The notes: generated from the sequence alone by a model not told the origin. A stretch of 64,000 nucleotides of DNA from CBDCDJ01 sp965215355 (GCA_965215355.1 CBDCDJ010000007.1:2046001-2110000), one strand, 5' to 3'; positions 22,365-31,514 are shown, numbered from the stretch's first letter. Numbers and translations are program-made.

Positions 22365-25300
22365 TTAATCGCTGCTCACGCGTTCGGTCTCGAGTCGGGC
22401 GTCACGGTTTTCTTCCGGCCCGGGTGCGGTCGCGTCGCTGGACTCGGCGGCTTTTGAAGTTTCAGGTTCAGAGGCACCGGGTTTGGAAGCTTCAGGCTTG
22501 GAAGCTTCAGCCTTCGAAACCTCAGTCGCGACAGTCGTTGTGGACTTTCTGGGCTCGGCTTTTTTGGGTTCGGACGCGTCTTCGGCAAGGACCGAGTCCG
22601 AACCGGCTTCGACCTCGAGCGAACTTTTCAGCGGCGCGGCGAGACGGTCCAAGCGGTAACCGCTGTGCGCCTCGGCGCGGGCGAAGTCGCTCAAGGCGTC
22701 TGCGGGGACGAAAGTGGGGGTCTGCGTTTTTTCCTCGCCGCCCAACTGCGCGAACAGCCAGTGAACCCCGACAAAGCTCACGGCCAGGGCGCGGTAGGCG
22801 TCGCGGTCGAACCAGCGCGCGCCGCCGTGTTCGTTGACTTTCAGGTAGCTCAGGACGGCTTCGTCGGTTTGGGCGGCGCGCAGGTAGTCGGCGACCGCGG
22901 CGCTTTGGCTGGCGACGGGTTGAAGGGTAAGCAGCTCGAGCAAGGTCTCGTCTCGACCCGCCGAACGTCGGGCGTACCTCGTCAGGGCCAACTTTTCAGC
23001 GACCGCCGCGGGTGACGCAGCTTCGCTCGACAAACTCGTCGCTACCGACCACAGCAAAAACAGGTGCCGCGCCGCGTCGACGCGGGCGAGGTAAGGTGCC
23101 AGGTCGGCCACCGTCACGACCGCGTCCGCCGCGGGCGAGGCGACGTTTTCAGTGCTCATCACGGTCGCGTCCTCGAGAACGTCCTCTGCTACGGCTTCGT
23201 CGGCGTCCTCACCCAAGGCGACGTCGGTTTGGAGGGCCAGGGGCAACTCGTCGAGGGCCTTTACAAAGCGCACGAAGGTCCGGGGCGCGGTGTCGGCGGG
23301 TTTTACGCCGTAGGCTCGAGCCCGGTCCAAAAACGCCTCGAGGCTCTCGGTCAGGACGAGCGAATCCTTCTCGGCCGAGGCTGCCAACAGGCCGTCCAGT
23401 GCGGCGTAAAGGGGCGCGTACTGCAGGTCTTCGACCGCCTCGCGCAGACTCGGCACGCCGCGGCCACCCAACATGTCATGGAGTTTTTGATAAACGCCGT
23501 CGGCGTCGTGAACCTCGCGCACGTCCAGGTAAACGCGGTACTTGAAAGCTCCCAGCTCGACGTACAACCCTCTGTCTTGCAGGTCGCGGCTGCGCTCGAG
23601 GTACTCCAAGCCGGAGACGTGCTCGCGTAAAACGACGAAATGTTCGTCGCCGCCGTGGACGCCCAACCCTTCGTGGATTTCGCGCTGCCGCAACTCGCCG
23701 CTGCCCTTGTCCTTGTAGGCCGTGGAGCGCTTCAGCCAGCCCTTGGCCTGTGCGAACTTGTTGTTGTAGACGACGAGCGACGCCCTGTCCCCGTAGCGGT
23801 TCGAGTAGGCGAAAACGTCTTCGTTGACCGTGCCCGCTGCGGTATAGAGGTCGTAGAGGGTGAAGTGCTCGACCTCGGCGAACTCGGCGCGGCGGTGCAG
23901 CAGCGGGAAAATTTCCCGGTAGTGGCGGTCGACGAGCCAAAGGTCGGGGGACTCGTCCAGCTTGGCCCGCCGGTACTCCATGCCGTACTTCTCAACAAAC
24001 CCTTCGACTTGCCCGTGCCCGAACATCGGCAACCCCGGCAGGGTCGAGAGCAGCGTCGCCACGCCGAAATACTTGTCGTCACGGCCGAACTGCGCGACGG
24101 CCGTTTCCTCGTCGGGGTTGTTCATAAAGTTGACGAAGCGCTTTAAGATTTCGGGGTCGAACTCCAAGGTATTCTTTATCGTCTGCCGGTACTTGGCGTT
24201 TTCTTCTTGCATCATCATGTGCATAAACGCGCTGTTGTAAACGCGGTGCATCCCGAGGGTGCGTACGAAGTAGGGCTCCATCATCCAGAACGCCTCGGCC
24301 AACAGCAGCGTGTCGGGGACTTCCTGCGCGACCCGGTCGACGACCTCGCGCCAGAACTCCTGGGGCATGAGTCGGTCGAACTCTTCTTGCGACATGCCGC
24401 CGTACTGGGCGCGGCTCGGAATCGCGCCGCCCTCGCCGGGTTCGGGGAACCACAGCCGCTGCACGTGGATTTTGGCGAGGGTCATGGCCGCGTCGAACCG
24501 GATGATGGGGAACTTGCGCGCGACGTGCAGGATGGTTTGGATGACGCCCTCGCGCGTTTGGGGGTTGAGGTAGTCGAGCTGCGCGGTGTCGTTCCAGGGC
24601 GTCACCGTGCCGTCGTTGCCGTGGTAGACGTAACGAACGTCGCCGGTGCGGCGGTCCAAGCGCTTGAACACGACCGCCGCGTCGCTGCTGTCAAAGTAGT
24701 GGTCCTCGATAAAGACGCCAACGCGCTCGTCGCCGGAGAGGTCCGGCCCACCAAAGGTGTAACCGGGGTAAGGCGGCTCGTCGAGACTCAAAAACCAGTC
24801 CGGGTGCTCCACGACCCATCTCCCGTCGACGCCGACGTGGTTGGGCACCATGTCGCTCGCCAGGCGGATGCCCCGCGCCCAGGCGCGGTCGCGTAAGTTT
24901 TCGAACGCCGCTTCGCCGCCCAAGTCGTGGGCGATTTCGTAGTCGTAGAGCGCGTAGGCCGAGGCGACCGCGTCCGGGTTGCCGCGCAGGTGTTTGATGC
25001 GCTTGCTCGCCTCGCTCCGCTCCCACAGCCCGATGAGCCACAAGCCGGTAAAGCCGCGCCGCGCCAGTTCGTCCAGTTCTGCGTCGGGCACCTCGCTCAA
25101 GCGTCGGATGTCGCGGCCGTAGCTGTGCGAGAGTTGCCCGAGCCACACGTAGGTGCTTTTGGCGAGCATGACCACGCGCGGCATCCAAGCTCGGTCTGGG
25201 CTGTAGCGCTCGTAGCCGACCGCGCCGCGCGTCGCCCAGTCGCTCTTGTCACGGCGCGGTTGCCCCGCAACGCCGGCCCCACCGGGGGCGTCATAACCTG

Positions 25301-26156
25301 GGTCGTCGAACGTCAACACGTGCGCCGGGCCGGGGCCGCCGAAGGTCGCGGCGGGTTTGTTTTCTTCTTCGAGGACGTCCACGCTTTGCAAAATGCGTTT
25401 GAAAAAAACGTCGGCGCGGTCGCCCAGCAGGGGCAGCAGGCGGGCGCGGACGTACTCGAGCTGCCCCGACAGCGAACTCGGGCTCGCCAGGGCGGGCGCG
25501 CGCAGCGTGTCGAACAGCGACTCGCCCTCCAAACAGCGCTCGGGCGCGGCGAAAAAGTCGCGCAGGCTCGAAACCACCTCTTTGTAAGCAGTTTTTTCTG
25601 CCAGCGCGCGGTCGTTGAACAGGGTGACGAAGCGGCCCAGCGCCTGGTTCTGGTTGGCAAGGTAGAGCAGGAGCAACTCCTCGAGCACGACCTGACGGTG
25701 CGGCACGCCGTCGGTTTCGCCCGCCAGGTACTCGGCCGCGGTCTGCTCGCCGCGGTAGACCGGGGTCGCCGGGAAAAGGTCGGCGAAGACGTGCAAGGCG
25801 TCGTCCAGCGCTTCCGGCCCCACCGTCTCGGTGAGCATAGCGAGGGCGTCGGCGAACAGGCGTTCACTTACCCGTTCGCGGTAAGCCTGCACCATCAGGT
25901 GCAACAGTTCGTCCAACAAACCCGCCGCGTACAGGTCGCTCGCCCTGACCGCGAGTTCGGGGAATCTCGCCACGTCGCGCGCCCGGTTCATCTGCAAGGC
26001 CGCGCGCCGCGCCGCGCCCAGGTCGGCGAACAGCGCCGCGCCGTGGACCGAAAACAGGCTGTCGTCGAGGCCGAAACTGTCCCGCGCCTCCCGCGAGACG
26101 TGAAACTCTCGTTTGGCCGCTACGGGCCGCGTCGGCAGTGGATAGACGTGTTTCAT
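22365..26156 (-). CDS. Large alpha-amylase-family (GH13) glycoside hydrolase
   Basis: A 1263-residue cytoplasmic protein; no signal peptide. Roughly the first 280 residues are a helical region of unknown function. The GH13 TIM barrel follows (STYVWLGQLSHSYGRDIRRL, DMVPNHVG). The catalytic triad is present: Asp near 555 in IIRFDAAM, Glu near 621 in LLLAEAFWM, Asp near 682 in NNPDEET. A long helical region then leads to a low-complexity tail of KAEAS/KPEAS-type repeats. Much longer than ordinary amylases; the substrate may be glycogen- or trehalose-related. AGGAA precedes the ATG at 26156; the open frame runs further upstream, but that part is only the antisense of the divergent lipoprotein gene. 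Confidence 0.85.
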   Translation of the reverse strand: MKHVYPLPTRPVAAKREFHVSREARDSFGLDDSLFSVHGAALFADLGAARRAALQMNRARDVARFPELAVRASDLYAAGLLDELLHLMVQAYRERVSERLFADALAMLTETVGPEALDDALHVFADLFPATPVYRGEQTAAEYLAGETDGVPHRQVVLEELLLLYLANQNQALGRFVTLFNDRALAEKTAYKEVVSSLRDFFAAPERCLEGESLFDTLRAPALASPSSLSGQLEYVRARLLPLLGDRADVFFKRILQSVDVLEEENKPAATFGGPGPAHVLTFDDPGYDAPGGAGVAGQPRRDKSDWATRGAVGYERYSPDRAWMPRVVMLAKSTYVWLGQLSHSYGRDIRRLSEVPDAELDELARRGFTGLWLIGLWERSEASKRIKHLRGNPDAVASAYALYDYEIAHDLGGEAAFENLRDRAWARGIRLASDMVPNHVGVDGRWVVEHPDWFLSLDEPPYPGYTFGGPDLSGDERVGVFIEDHYFDSSDAAVVFKRLDRRTGDVRYVYHGNDGTVTPWNDTAQLDYLNPQTREGVIQTILHVARKFPIIRFDAAMTLAKIHVQRLWFPEPGEGGAIPSRAQYGGMSQEEFDRLMPQEFWREVVDRVAQEVPDTLLLAEAFWMMEPYFVRTLGMHRVYNSAFMHMMMQEENAKYRQTIKNTLEFDPEILKRFVNFMNNPDEETAVAQFGRDDKYFGVATLLSTLPGLPMFGHGQVEGFVEKYGMEYRRAKLDESPDLWLVDRHYREIFPLLHRRAEFAEVEHFTLYDLYTAAGTVNEDVFAYSNRYGDRASLVVYNNKFAQAKGWLKRSTAYKDKGSGELRQREIHEGLGVHGGDEHFVVLREHVSGLEYLERSRDLQDRGLYVELGAFKYRVYLDVREVHDADGVYQKLHDMLGGRGVPSLREAVEDLQYAPLYAALDGLLAASAEKDSLVLTESLEAFLDRARAYGVKPADTAPRTFVRFVKALDELPLALQTDVALGEDADEAVAEDVLEDATVMSTENVASPAADAVVTVADLAPYLARVDAARHLFLLWSVATSLSSEAASPAAVAEKLALTRYARRSAGRDETLLELLTLQPVASQSAAVADYLRAAQTDEAVLSYLKVNEHGGARWFDRDAYRALAVSFVGVHWLFAQLGGEEKTQTPTFVPADALSDFARAEAHSGYRLDRLAAPLKSSLEVEAGSDSVLAEDASEPKKAEPRKSTTTVATEVSKAEASKPEASKPGASEPETSKAAESSDATAPGPEENRDARLETERVSSD

Positions 26157-26453
26157 GGTTCCTCGTTTCGCGGGGCTCGTTGTGAGAGAGTTCGGGCGTG
26201 ACTCGAGCGGGGTGAACAAGCGGTTTGCGGTGGAGAGCCCTCCCGTTCTCGAGCCGCGTCGTCGTGAAACGCCTTCTAAAGTCAGCTTAGCACGCCCCGC
26301 GCCCGGTCCCCAGCCTTGTATGAGGTGCCGCCGGGGGTGGTCCGGGAGGGACAGGCGAAGCCGCGGCCCGACGTCGTCACGAGCCGGAACCGCCCTCGGT
26401 ACGACATCAATCTCCAGTGCGATTCTTTTCAGCGCGCTCACACGGGCTTCGGT
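26157..26453. other. Divergent intergenic region, GH13 gene to cohesin-like cassette
   Basis: About 300 bases hold both promoters. On the plus side a -10 is placed at 26454. For the GH13 gene I see only the Shine-Dalgarno sequence. No further structure was seen. Confidence 0.4.
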
Positions 26454-26459
26454 TACAGT
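26454..26459 (+). promoter_or_regulatory. -10 hexamer of the leaderless cohesin-like cassette
   Basis: TACAGT, 6 nt before the ATG at 26466. It would drive all three overlapping genes. Confidence 0.55.
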
Positions 26460-26465
26460 AAGCCC

Positions 26466-27314
26466 ATGACCCTCCGAAACCGACTTTTTTTGGCGGCCCT
26501 GTGGAGCGCCGCGCTCCTGCTCGGCGGCTGCGGCAGCGAACTCGACACCCGCGGCGAGGTGTTGCGCGTGCTCGAGACCACGCTCGAGCCCGCTTACCTG
26601 GGCGAGGAGTACGCGGCGACGATTCGCGTCGTGGGGGGCTTGACCCCGTACACCGTCGAGCTGAGCAAGGGTACCTTGCCGCCCGGCCTGACCCTGCAAG
26701 GCGCGACCCTGCGCGGCGTCCCGACCACCGAGGGCAACTACACGTTTACGGTGAGCGTGTCGGACGCGAACCTGTCCAAGACCTTTCAAGACTACACCTT
26801 GAACGTCCAACAACCGCCGCCCGCCGAACTCACGCTCAACGTGCCTTTGACCGACGTGCAGCGCCCGGTGGTGCTGCGCGGCGAGGTGCGCAACGCGCGC
26901 GACCTGCAAGCGTTCCGCACCCGCGTCACCTGGGACCCGCGCTACTTCGCGCTGGTGCCCGACACCGTGACCGCCGCCAACGAGAACTTCGCCCTTTTTT
27001 ACGAAGCGGGCGAGGGTGAACTGGAACTCGACCTGGCCGTCCTGGGCGGCAGCGTGTCGGGGACGAGGCGCATGTTCACCTTTACGCTGCGCCCGGTCGT
27101 CGTCACCACCCTGGCCCTCAGCAGCGAGACTGAGTTTTTGGGCGAGACCGGCTTCGCTTACCAAACCCTGACCGAGGGCACGGCGTCGCTGCTCGACCTG
27201 GAGGACGTGCCCGGCGACGAAACCGGCGGGGCCGGTTTCGGAAACGATACCGGCGGTGGTCCCAGCGACGATGATGACGATGATGATGTCGACAATGAGG
27301 GAGACGACCAATGA
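26466..27314 (+). CDS. Lipoprotein with putative Ig domain and cohesin-like domain
   Basis: A 282-residue lipoprotein with lipidation Cys about 22 (LLLGGC). Residues about 36-115 are a He_PIG-type putative Ig domain (TLPPGLTLQGATLRGVPTTE). Residues about 118-225 resemble a cohesin: VVLRGEVRNARDLQAFRTRV, then WDPRYFALV, and later FTFTLRPV, the jelly-roll pattern of dockerin-binding modules. The C-terminus is a run of Asp (DDDDDDDVDNEGDDQ). The third gene of the cassette carries a dockerin, so the pair may bind each other. The stop overlaps the next start (ATGA). The cohesin call is by pattern. Confidence 0.7.
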   Translation: MTLRNRLFLAALWSAALLLGGCGSELDTRGEVLRVLETTLEPAYLGEEYAATIRVVGGLTPYTVELSKGTLPPGLTLQGATLRGVPTTEGNYTFTVSVSDANLSKTFQDYTLNVQQPPPAELTLNVPLTDVQRPVVLRGEVRNARDLQAFRTRVTWDPRYFALVPDTVTAANENFALFYEAGEGELELDLAVLGGSVSGTRRMFTFTLRPVVVTTLALSSETEFLGETGFAYQTLTEGTASLLDLEDVPGDETGGAGFGNDTGGGPSDDDDDDDVDNEGDDQ

Positions 27315-27853
27315 GCAGACTTTCTTACCTCACCGCCCTCACGGTCGTCGCGCTCTGTGGCAGCGCGTTCGCCACCACCTACAAAGCCCTGACCCTGGAC
27401 GAGCTGCTGGCCAAGACCGAACTGGGTTTTTACGGCTCCGTCGGCGAGGTGGCGGTCGAAGAGCGCGGCGGCGACCCCTGGACGCTCGTCACCTTCGAGG
27501 TGCTGACCGCCCTGGTCGGCGTCACGCCGCCCGAAGACACCCGTCAGCCGCTCAGGGTCACCCTCGCCTTTTACGGCGGCACGCTGCCCTCGGGCGAGTC
27601 GCTGCTGGTCAGTTTGATGCCGCAGTTCAGCGTCGGCGAGACAGTTCTGGTGCTGGCCTACGCGGGCGAACACTACTCGCCCGTCGTCGGTTTTCGGCAG
27701 GGCCTGTGGCGCGACACCACGCTCGGTCTGCGCGACGAGGACGGGAGACTACTCAGTTTGAACGAAGACGGTGAGTTAGTGGCCGACGGCGAGGGGGCCG
27801 CCACCGAGGCGCTGCTGAGCAGGCTGGCAGAGGTTTTGGAGGCGCGACCGTGA
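27311..27853 (+). CDS. Secreted protein of unknown function, middle gene of the cassette
   Basis: A 180-residue exported protein. The signal peptide ends near residue 21 (GSAFA). The mature part starts TTYKALTLDELLAKTELGFY and is mostly predicted strand, with WTLVTFEVLTALVG and ETVLVLAYAGEHYSPVVGF, and a short helical C-terminus. I do not recognise the family. Its start overlaps the cohesin-like gene by 4 bases and its stop overlaps the dockerin gene by 4, so the three products are probably made in a fixed ratio and act together outside the cytoplasm. Confidence 0.75.
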   Translation: MSRLSYLTALTVVALCGSAFATTYKALTLDELLAKTELGFYGSVGEVAVEERGGDPWTLVTFEVLTALVGVTPPEDTRQPLRVTLAFYGGTLPSGESLLVSLMPQFSVGETVLVLAYAGEHYSPVVGFRQGLWRDTTLGLRDEDGRLLSLNEDGELVADGEGAATEALLSRLAEVLEARP

Positions 27854-28698
27854 AGCGTATGCGCGTGTTGCTGTGCCTGCTGGTACCCGCCACCGCGCTG
27901 GCGGTCACTTACCGAGTCGACCCCACCGGCGGCCCCGACGGGTTGGGCGCGGCCGTGGCCGCGGCGTTCGCGGCCTGGCAAGGCTTAGACGAAACCTTGG
28001 ACGTCAGCGAGAGCGAAGACGCCAGCGCCGTTTTCCGCTACGGCGACACGGCGCTCCTCGGCGACGACACGCTGTCGCTCACCGTGCAGCGCCAGCGCGG
28101 GGAACGTAGCTTAGACATTTTGGTGACGCCCACCGCCGGCCCGCTCGCCGACAACGCCCTGCTCCACGAAGCGGGCCTGCTGCTCGACTTGGCGGTGTCT
28201 GGCGGCGGCGTGATGAACCCGGCCCTGCCCGAAGAGCCCCTGGCGCTCGGTGAAAGCGAAACCGCCGCGCTGCAAAGCTTGAGCGCCGTCAAGGAAGACG
28301 TCAACCGCGACGGCAGCGTCGACTTTTACGACCTCGTCGCGCTGGCGCAGAGCTTCGGGCAGCCCGGCATCAACGCGCCCGCCGACATCAACGACGACGG
28401 CCTGGTCGACCGCCAGGACTTAGAACTCCTCCGGGCGGCCTACGTGTTCGCGCCGCCCTCCGCTACCGGCCCCCCGGAAGCGGAGGGCGCCGAAGACGCG
28501 GACCCGGAAGACGCGGGCTTGGAGACGGAGGGCTTAGAAACAGGGGGCTCGAGCGCGGGTGATTTGGAAAACGAAGATATAGCAACCGGCGACCCCGCCG
28601 AGAACGCGTTGCCCGACGAGCCCTTCGACGAGAACCCAGTGCCCGCGGACGACGCGCAAACCCCGCTCGGCGGCGAGTCCGGCGGAGAAGCGCCCTGA
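27850..28698 (+). CDS. Secreted degenerate metzincin with dockerin domain
   Basis: A 282-residue exported protein with a signal peptide ending ATALA (about residue 18). Residues 20-145 follow the matrixin layout, but the zinc site HExxHxxGxxH reads HEAGLLLDLAV (106-116): the first His and catalytic Glu remain, the other two His are Leu and Val, while the Met-turn VMNP (121-124) survives. Peptidase activity is unlikely. Residues about 148-200 are a type I dockerin with two calcium loops (DVNRDGSVDFYDL, DINDDGLVDRQDL). The C-terminal tail is acidic and repetitive. It is the third gene of an overlapping cassette whose first product has a cohesin-like domain. Confidence 0.75.
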   Translation: MKRMRVLLCLLVPATALAVTYRVDPTGGPDGLGAAVAAAFAAWQGLDETLDVSESEDASAVFRYGDTALLGDDTLSLTVQRQRGERSLDILVTPTAGPLADNALLHEAGLLLDLAVSGGGVMNPALPEEPLALGESETAALQSLSAVKEDVNRDGSVDFYDLVALAQSFGQPGINAPADINDDGLVDRQDLELLRAAYVFAPPSATGPPEAEGAEDADPEDAGLETEGLETGGSSAGDLENEDIATGDPAENALPDEPFDENPVPADDAQTPLGGESGGEAP

Positions 28699-28806
28699 AC
28701 CCCCAACCGAACGAACTGTAAAGCCGACTTCTTTCGGCCCCGAGGACCCTCGTCTATAAAGAGGCTCGAGGCGACAACAGGTTCAACCCTCGCGAAGGAG
28801 ACCATC

Positions 28807-29169
28807 ATGGCGACTTCAAACCACCGGCTCACCCTGTCCGCGACCAGCCTGATAGGTGACGCCGTCAAAAACAGTGAAGACGAAAAAATCGGCAACCTCA
28901 AGGAACTCATGATCGACGTTCAGTCGGGGCGCGTCGCTTACGGCGTGCTGGACTTCGGCGGCATTTTGGGCATGGGCAACAAACTGTTCGCCGTCCCCTG
29001 GCAGGCCTTCAAGGTCGACGAAGACAACAAGGTCTTGCGTTTGGACATCGCCAAAAAGCGGCTCGAGAACGCGGCGGGCTTCGACCAAAACGACTGGCCC
29101 GACACGGCCGACCTGGACTGGGGTCGAGAAGTCCACGACTACTACGGGTACACGCCTTACTGGGACTGA
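28807..29169 (+). CDS. PRC-barrel domain protein
   Basis: A 120-residue soluble protein. Residues about 10-85 form a PRC-barrel (SLIGDAVKNSEDEKIGNLKE, YGVLDFGGILGMGNKLFAVP, LRLDIAKKRLENA). The C-terminus, WGREVHDYYGYTPYW, is aromatic. Such proteins are often stress-induced and bind RNA, ribosomes or membranes in other families; no specific role can be given. GAAGGAGA precedes the ATG and a terminator follows, so it is monocistronic. Confidence 0.88.
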   Translation: MATSNHRLTLSATSLIGDAVKNSEDEKIGNLKELMIDVQSGRVAYGVLDFGGILGMGNKLFAVPWQAFKVDEDNKVLRLDIAKKRLENAAGFDQNDWPDTADLDWGREVHDYYGYTPYWD

Positions 29170-29209
29170 CCCGGCGACCGGGTAGAACGGACAGCGTAAA
29201 CAGAACGAA

Positions 29210-29239
29210 GAGCGCGGCGGTAACCGCCGCGCTCCTTTT
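29210..29239 (+). terminator. Terminator after the PRC-barrel gene
   Basis: Stem GAGCGCGGCGG/CCGCCGCGCTC with a three-base loop (TAA), then CTTTTAG. It may also stop transcription from the opposite strand. Confidence 0.85.
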
Positions 29240-29280
29240 AGCTTTGTCTTAGCCTTGTCGCTCCTGCACAGGTTTGGGGG

Positions 29281-30198
29281 TTACGGCAACCCGATGCAGT
29301 CCAGCGTGTTGTAGAGCCCGTCCAGGTTGCGGTCTTCGGCCAGGTCCGCCTCACCGTCCAGGTCCAAGTCCCAACAGGCGAGGCCGGGCGGACCTGCCGG
29401 GCCTTGCGGACCGAGCGCGCCGGGTTCGCCCGGCTCGCCGGGCGGACCCGCCGGGCCGGGTGCTCCGGCTGCGCCCGCTACGCCCGGCGGGCCGGGCTCG
29501 CCTGGGGGACCGGGCTCGCCCTGGGGACCGGGCGCACCGGCCGGACCCGGCTCGCCTGGGGGACCTTGCAGCGCGCCCGCCGCCAGGGCGGTGTCCAGGT
29601 CGGTAAGCTGGGTTTGCAGCCCGGACACCTCCTCCGCTAAATTCAGGGAGCCGCAGGCGACTTTCTCGTTCAACAGCTCGAGCGCCCCACTGACGAGTTC
29701 GGCGGTCTGAAAACCGGTGAGTAAACCGTCGCCGTTGAAACCGTCGGGAAAAGCCGCACCGACGTTCAAGACCGACAGCTGCCGAGCCGCGTCGTAGGCC
29801 CAGTGGTCGGCCGGGACCGTCGCGAACACCCCGTTCGGCGCTGCGGGGACGGGCGTCGGGCAGGCGGTCACGGCGTTGACTTTTTGCAGCAGCTCGCCGA
29901 GCAAGGCCGCCGCCTGATAGCCGGTCAGGGTGTCTTCGCCCAAAAAAGACCCGTCGGGGAAAGCCACGCTGACGTCGTTGCGGCGCAGGGACTCGAGGGC
30001 GTCACCCTTCCAATCGTCCGGCGTCTGCGCCCCCGCCGGGCCACTCAGCAGCAAAGCGAGGAGCAGGGCCGACCACCACCGAAGGCCGCCAAGGACGAAC
30101 CGCCGCCTGGGTCCAGTTTCAAGCGGGTCCGCCGTCCTACCCGCCGACGCCGCCCCTCGACGTTGACAAGCGTATTTTTGATCATAGGTTTCAAACAC
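29281..30198 (-). CDS. SLH-like surface protein with collagen-type repeats (copy 1)
   Basis: A 305-residue exported protein. A long positively charged N-region precedes the hydrophobic signal core (ALLLALLLSGPAGAQ). Two SLH-like modules follow (each with FPDGSFLG/FPDGFNG and LTGYQ/LTGFQ), then a short coiled coil, about 24 Gly-X-Y collagen triplets rich in GEPGPPG and GPAGPPG, and a C-terminal CWDLDLDGEADLAED...DC module with a calcium-loop look. It is likely anchored to cell-wall polymer by the SLH part with a triple-helical stalk. Paralogous to the next gene. GTG at 30198 follows GGAGG. Confidence 0.85.
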   Translation of the reverse strand: MFETYDQKYACQRRGAASAGRTADPLETGPRRRFVLGGLRWWSALLLALLLSGPAGAQTPDDWKGDALESLRRNDVSVAFPDGSFLGEDTLTGYQAAALLGELLQKVNAVTACPTPVPAAPNGVFATVPADHWAYDAARQLSVLNVGAAFPDGFNGDGLLTGFQTAELVSGALELLNEKVACGSLNLAEEVSGLQTQLTDLDTALAAGALQGPPGEPGPAGAPGPQGEPGPPGEPGPPGVAGAAGAPGPAGPPGEPGEPGALGPQGPAGPPGLACWDLDLDGEADLAEDRNLDGLYNTLDCIGLP

Positions 30199-30341
30199 GT
30201 CCGCGGCCTCCGCAACACAACAGTGGTCCCAGCCTAGCTCACTTGGGAAGACAAACTGGTGACGTCGTCACAGAAAACCGCAACGACGCGGTTCACGACG
30301 CCCACACAGCGAGCCTCACCGTAAAGGGGCCGGGACGTCAG

Positions 30342-31346
30342 TCAACCCTGCGGGCCTTGCGGGCCTTGTGGGCCTTGCGGGCCTTCGGGGCCGCGAGGAC
30401 CTGCGGGGCCTTCGGGGCCGCGCGGGCCGCTTTCACCGTCGGCACCGCGCGGGCCGGCAGGTCCCGGCACGCCCGGCTCACCCGGTTCACCCCGAGGACC
30501 GGCGGGGCCGCGCGGGCCGACGCAGTCGCGAGCGTCGAACACGGCGTCTAAGTTGACGTCTTCTTGCAAGTCGCCGCTACCGTTGCCGTTCGTGTCCCAG
30601 CAGGCGACCCCGGCGGCCCCGGGCGCACCCGGCGGACCGGCCGGGCCGGCGACGCCCCCCGGCCCGGCCGGTCCGGTCTCACCCCTGGTGCCGGGCGACC
30701 CCGGCGGCCCCGCGGCACCCACCGGGCCGGGGGGACCCGCGGGGCCGCGCAGCTCGCCCGAGGCGATGTCGGCGCGAATCGTCGCCATTTCGGCCTCGAG
30801 TTCGGCGACCCGGTCTTGCAGGTTCAGCCGCGCGCAGGCCACCTTCGCGTCCAGGACGGCCATGACCTCACCCATCAGGGCGGCCGTCTGAAAGCCGCTC
30901 AACAGCGCGTCGCCGTCGAAGCCGTCGGGAAAGGCCGCGCTCAGCTCGAGCACCGACAAGCGCCGGAGCGCCTCGCTCGACCAGTGCTCAGGGGGGGTGG
31001 CGGCAAAAATACCCGTGGGCTCGCTCGGCAAAGCGGTCGCGCAGCCGGACTGGGCGTCGATGGCTCGCAACAGTCGGCCCGCCAGGGCGGCCGCCTGGTA
31101 GCCGGTCAGGCCGTCCTCGCCCAAAAAAGACCCGTCGGGAAAAGTGATGTCGACGCCCGCCTCGCTCAGTTCGGCGACGGCCGCGCCGCGCCAGTTCGTG
31201 TCGGTCTTAGAAGGGGTCTCCGTGCTGGTAGCGGTCTCTGTGCTGGTAGCGGTTTCCGTGTCGGTCGCGGCCTGCATGAGCGCCGTGCCGACCCCCGCCG
31301 TCAGCACGAGCAAAACCACCGCAAGACGCCGTTTAGGGGTTACCAT
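30342..31346 (-). CDS. SLH-like surface protein with collagen-type repeats (copy 2)
   Basis: A 334-residue paralogue of the downstream gene. Signal peptide, then a Thr/Glu-rich spacer of TETATS repeats, two SLH-like modules (FPDGSFLGEDGLTGYQ, FPDGFDGDALLSGFQ), a coiled coil (RVAELEAEMATIRADI), collagen triplets (GPAGPPG, GAPGAAG), the CWDTNGNGSGDLQED...DC module and then a second collagen block that ends in GPQ triplets. The CxxxNGNG module is therefore internal here but terminal in copy 1. It is 143 bases upstream of copy 1 on the same strand, a tandem duplication followed by rearrangement of the repeat blocks. Confidence 0.85.
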   Translation of the reverse strand: MVTPKRRLAVVLLVLTAGVGTALMQAATDTETATSTETATSTETPSKTDTNWRGAAVAELSEAGVDITFPDGSFLGEDGLTGYQAAALAGRLLRAIDAQSGCATALPSEPTGIFAATPPEHWSSEALRRLSVLELSAAFPDGFDGDALLSGFQTAALMGEVMAVLDAKVACARLNLQDRVAELEAEMATIRADIASGELRGPAGPPGPVGAAGPPGSPGTRGETGPAGPGGVAGPAGPPGAPGAAGVACWDTNGNGSGDLQEDVNLDAVFDARDCVGPRGPAGPRGEPGEPGVPGPAGPRGADGESGPRGPEGPAGPRGPEGPQGPQGPQGPQG

Positions 31347-31514
31347 TTAGTCACTCTCGTACCCTTTCTCCAGCCAGGGAAAAACCCTGACCGGGTCAGA
31401 CGTTCACCACATCCACCAACTATACAGACTACCCAAAAGTCGGCAGCCGACTCTCAAGTTTTCGGGAAAGTCGCGGCGCGTGCTCCCGACACTTCTTTAT
31501 CGTCCGGAACTCGG

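Noticed and set aside
26157..27311. N-terminal extension of the GH13 frame to 1648 codons
   Set aside because: The extra part is antisense to the lipoprotein gene and contains no domain. The ATG at 26156 has a Shine-Dalgarno sequence.
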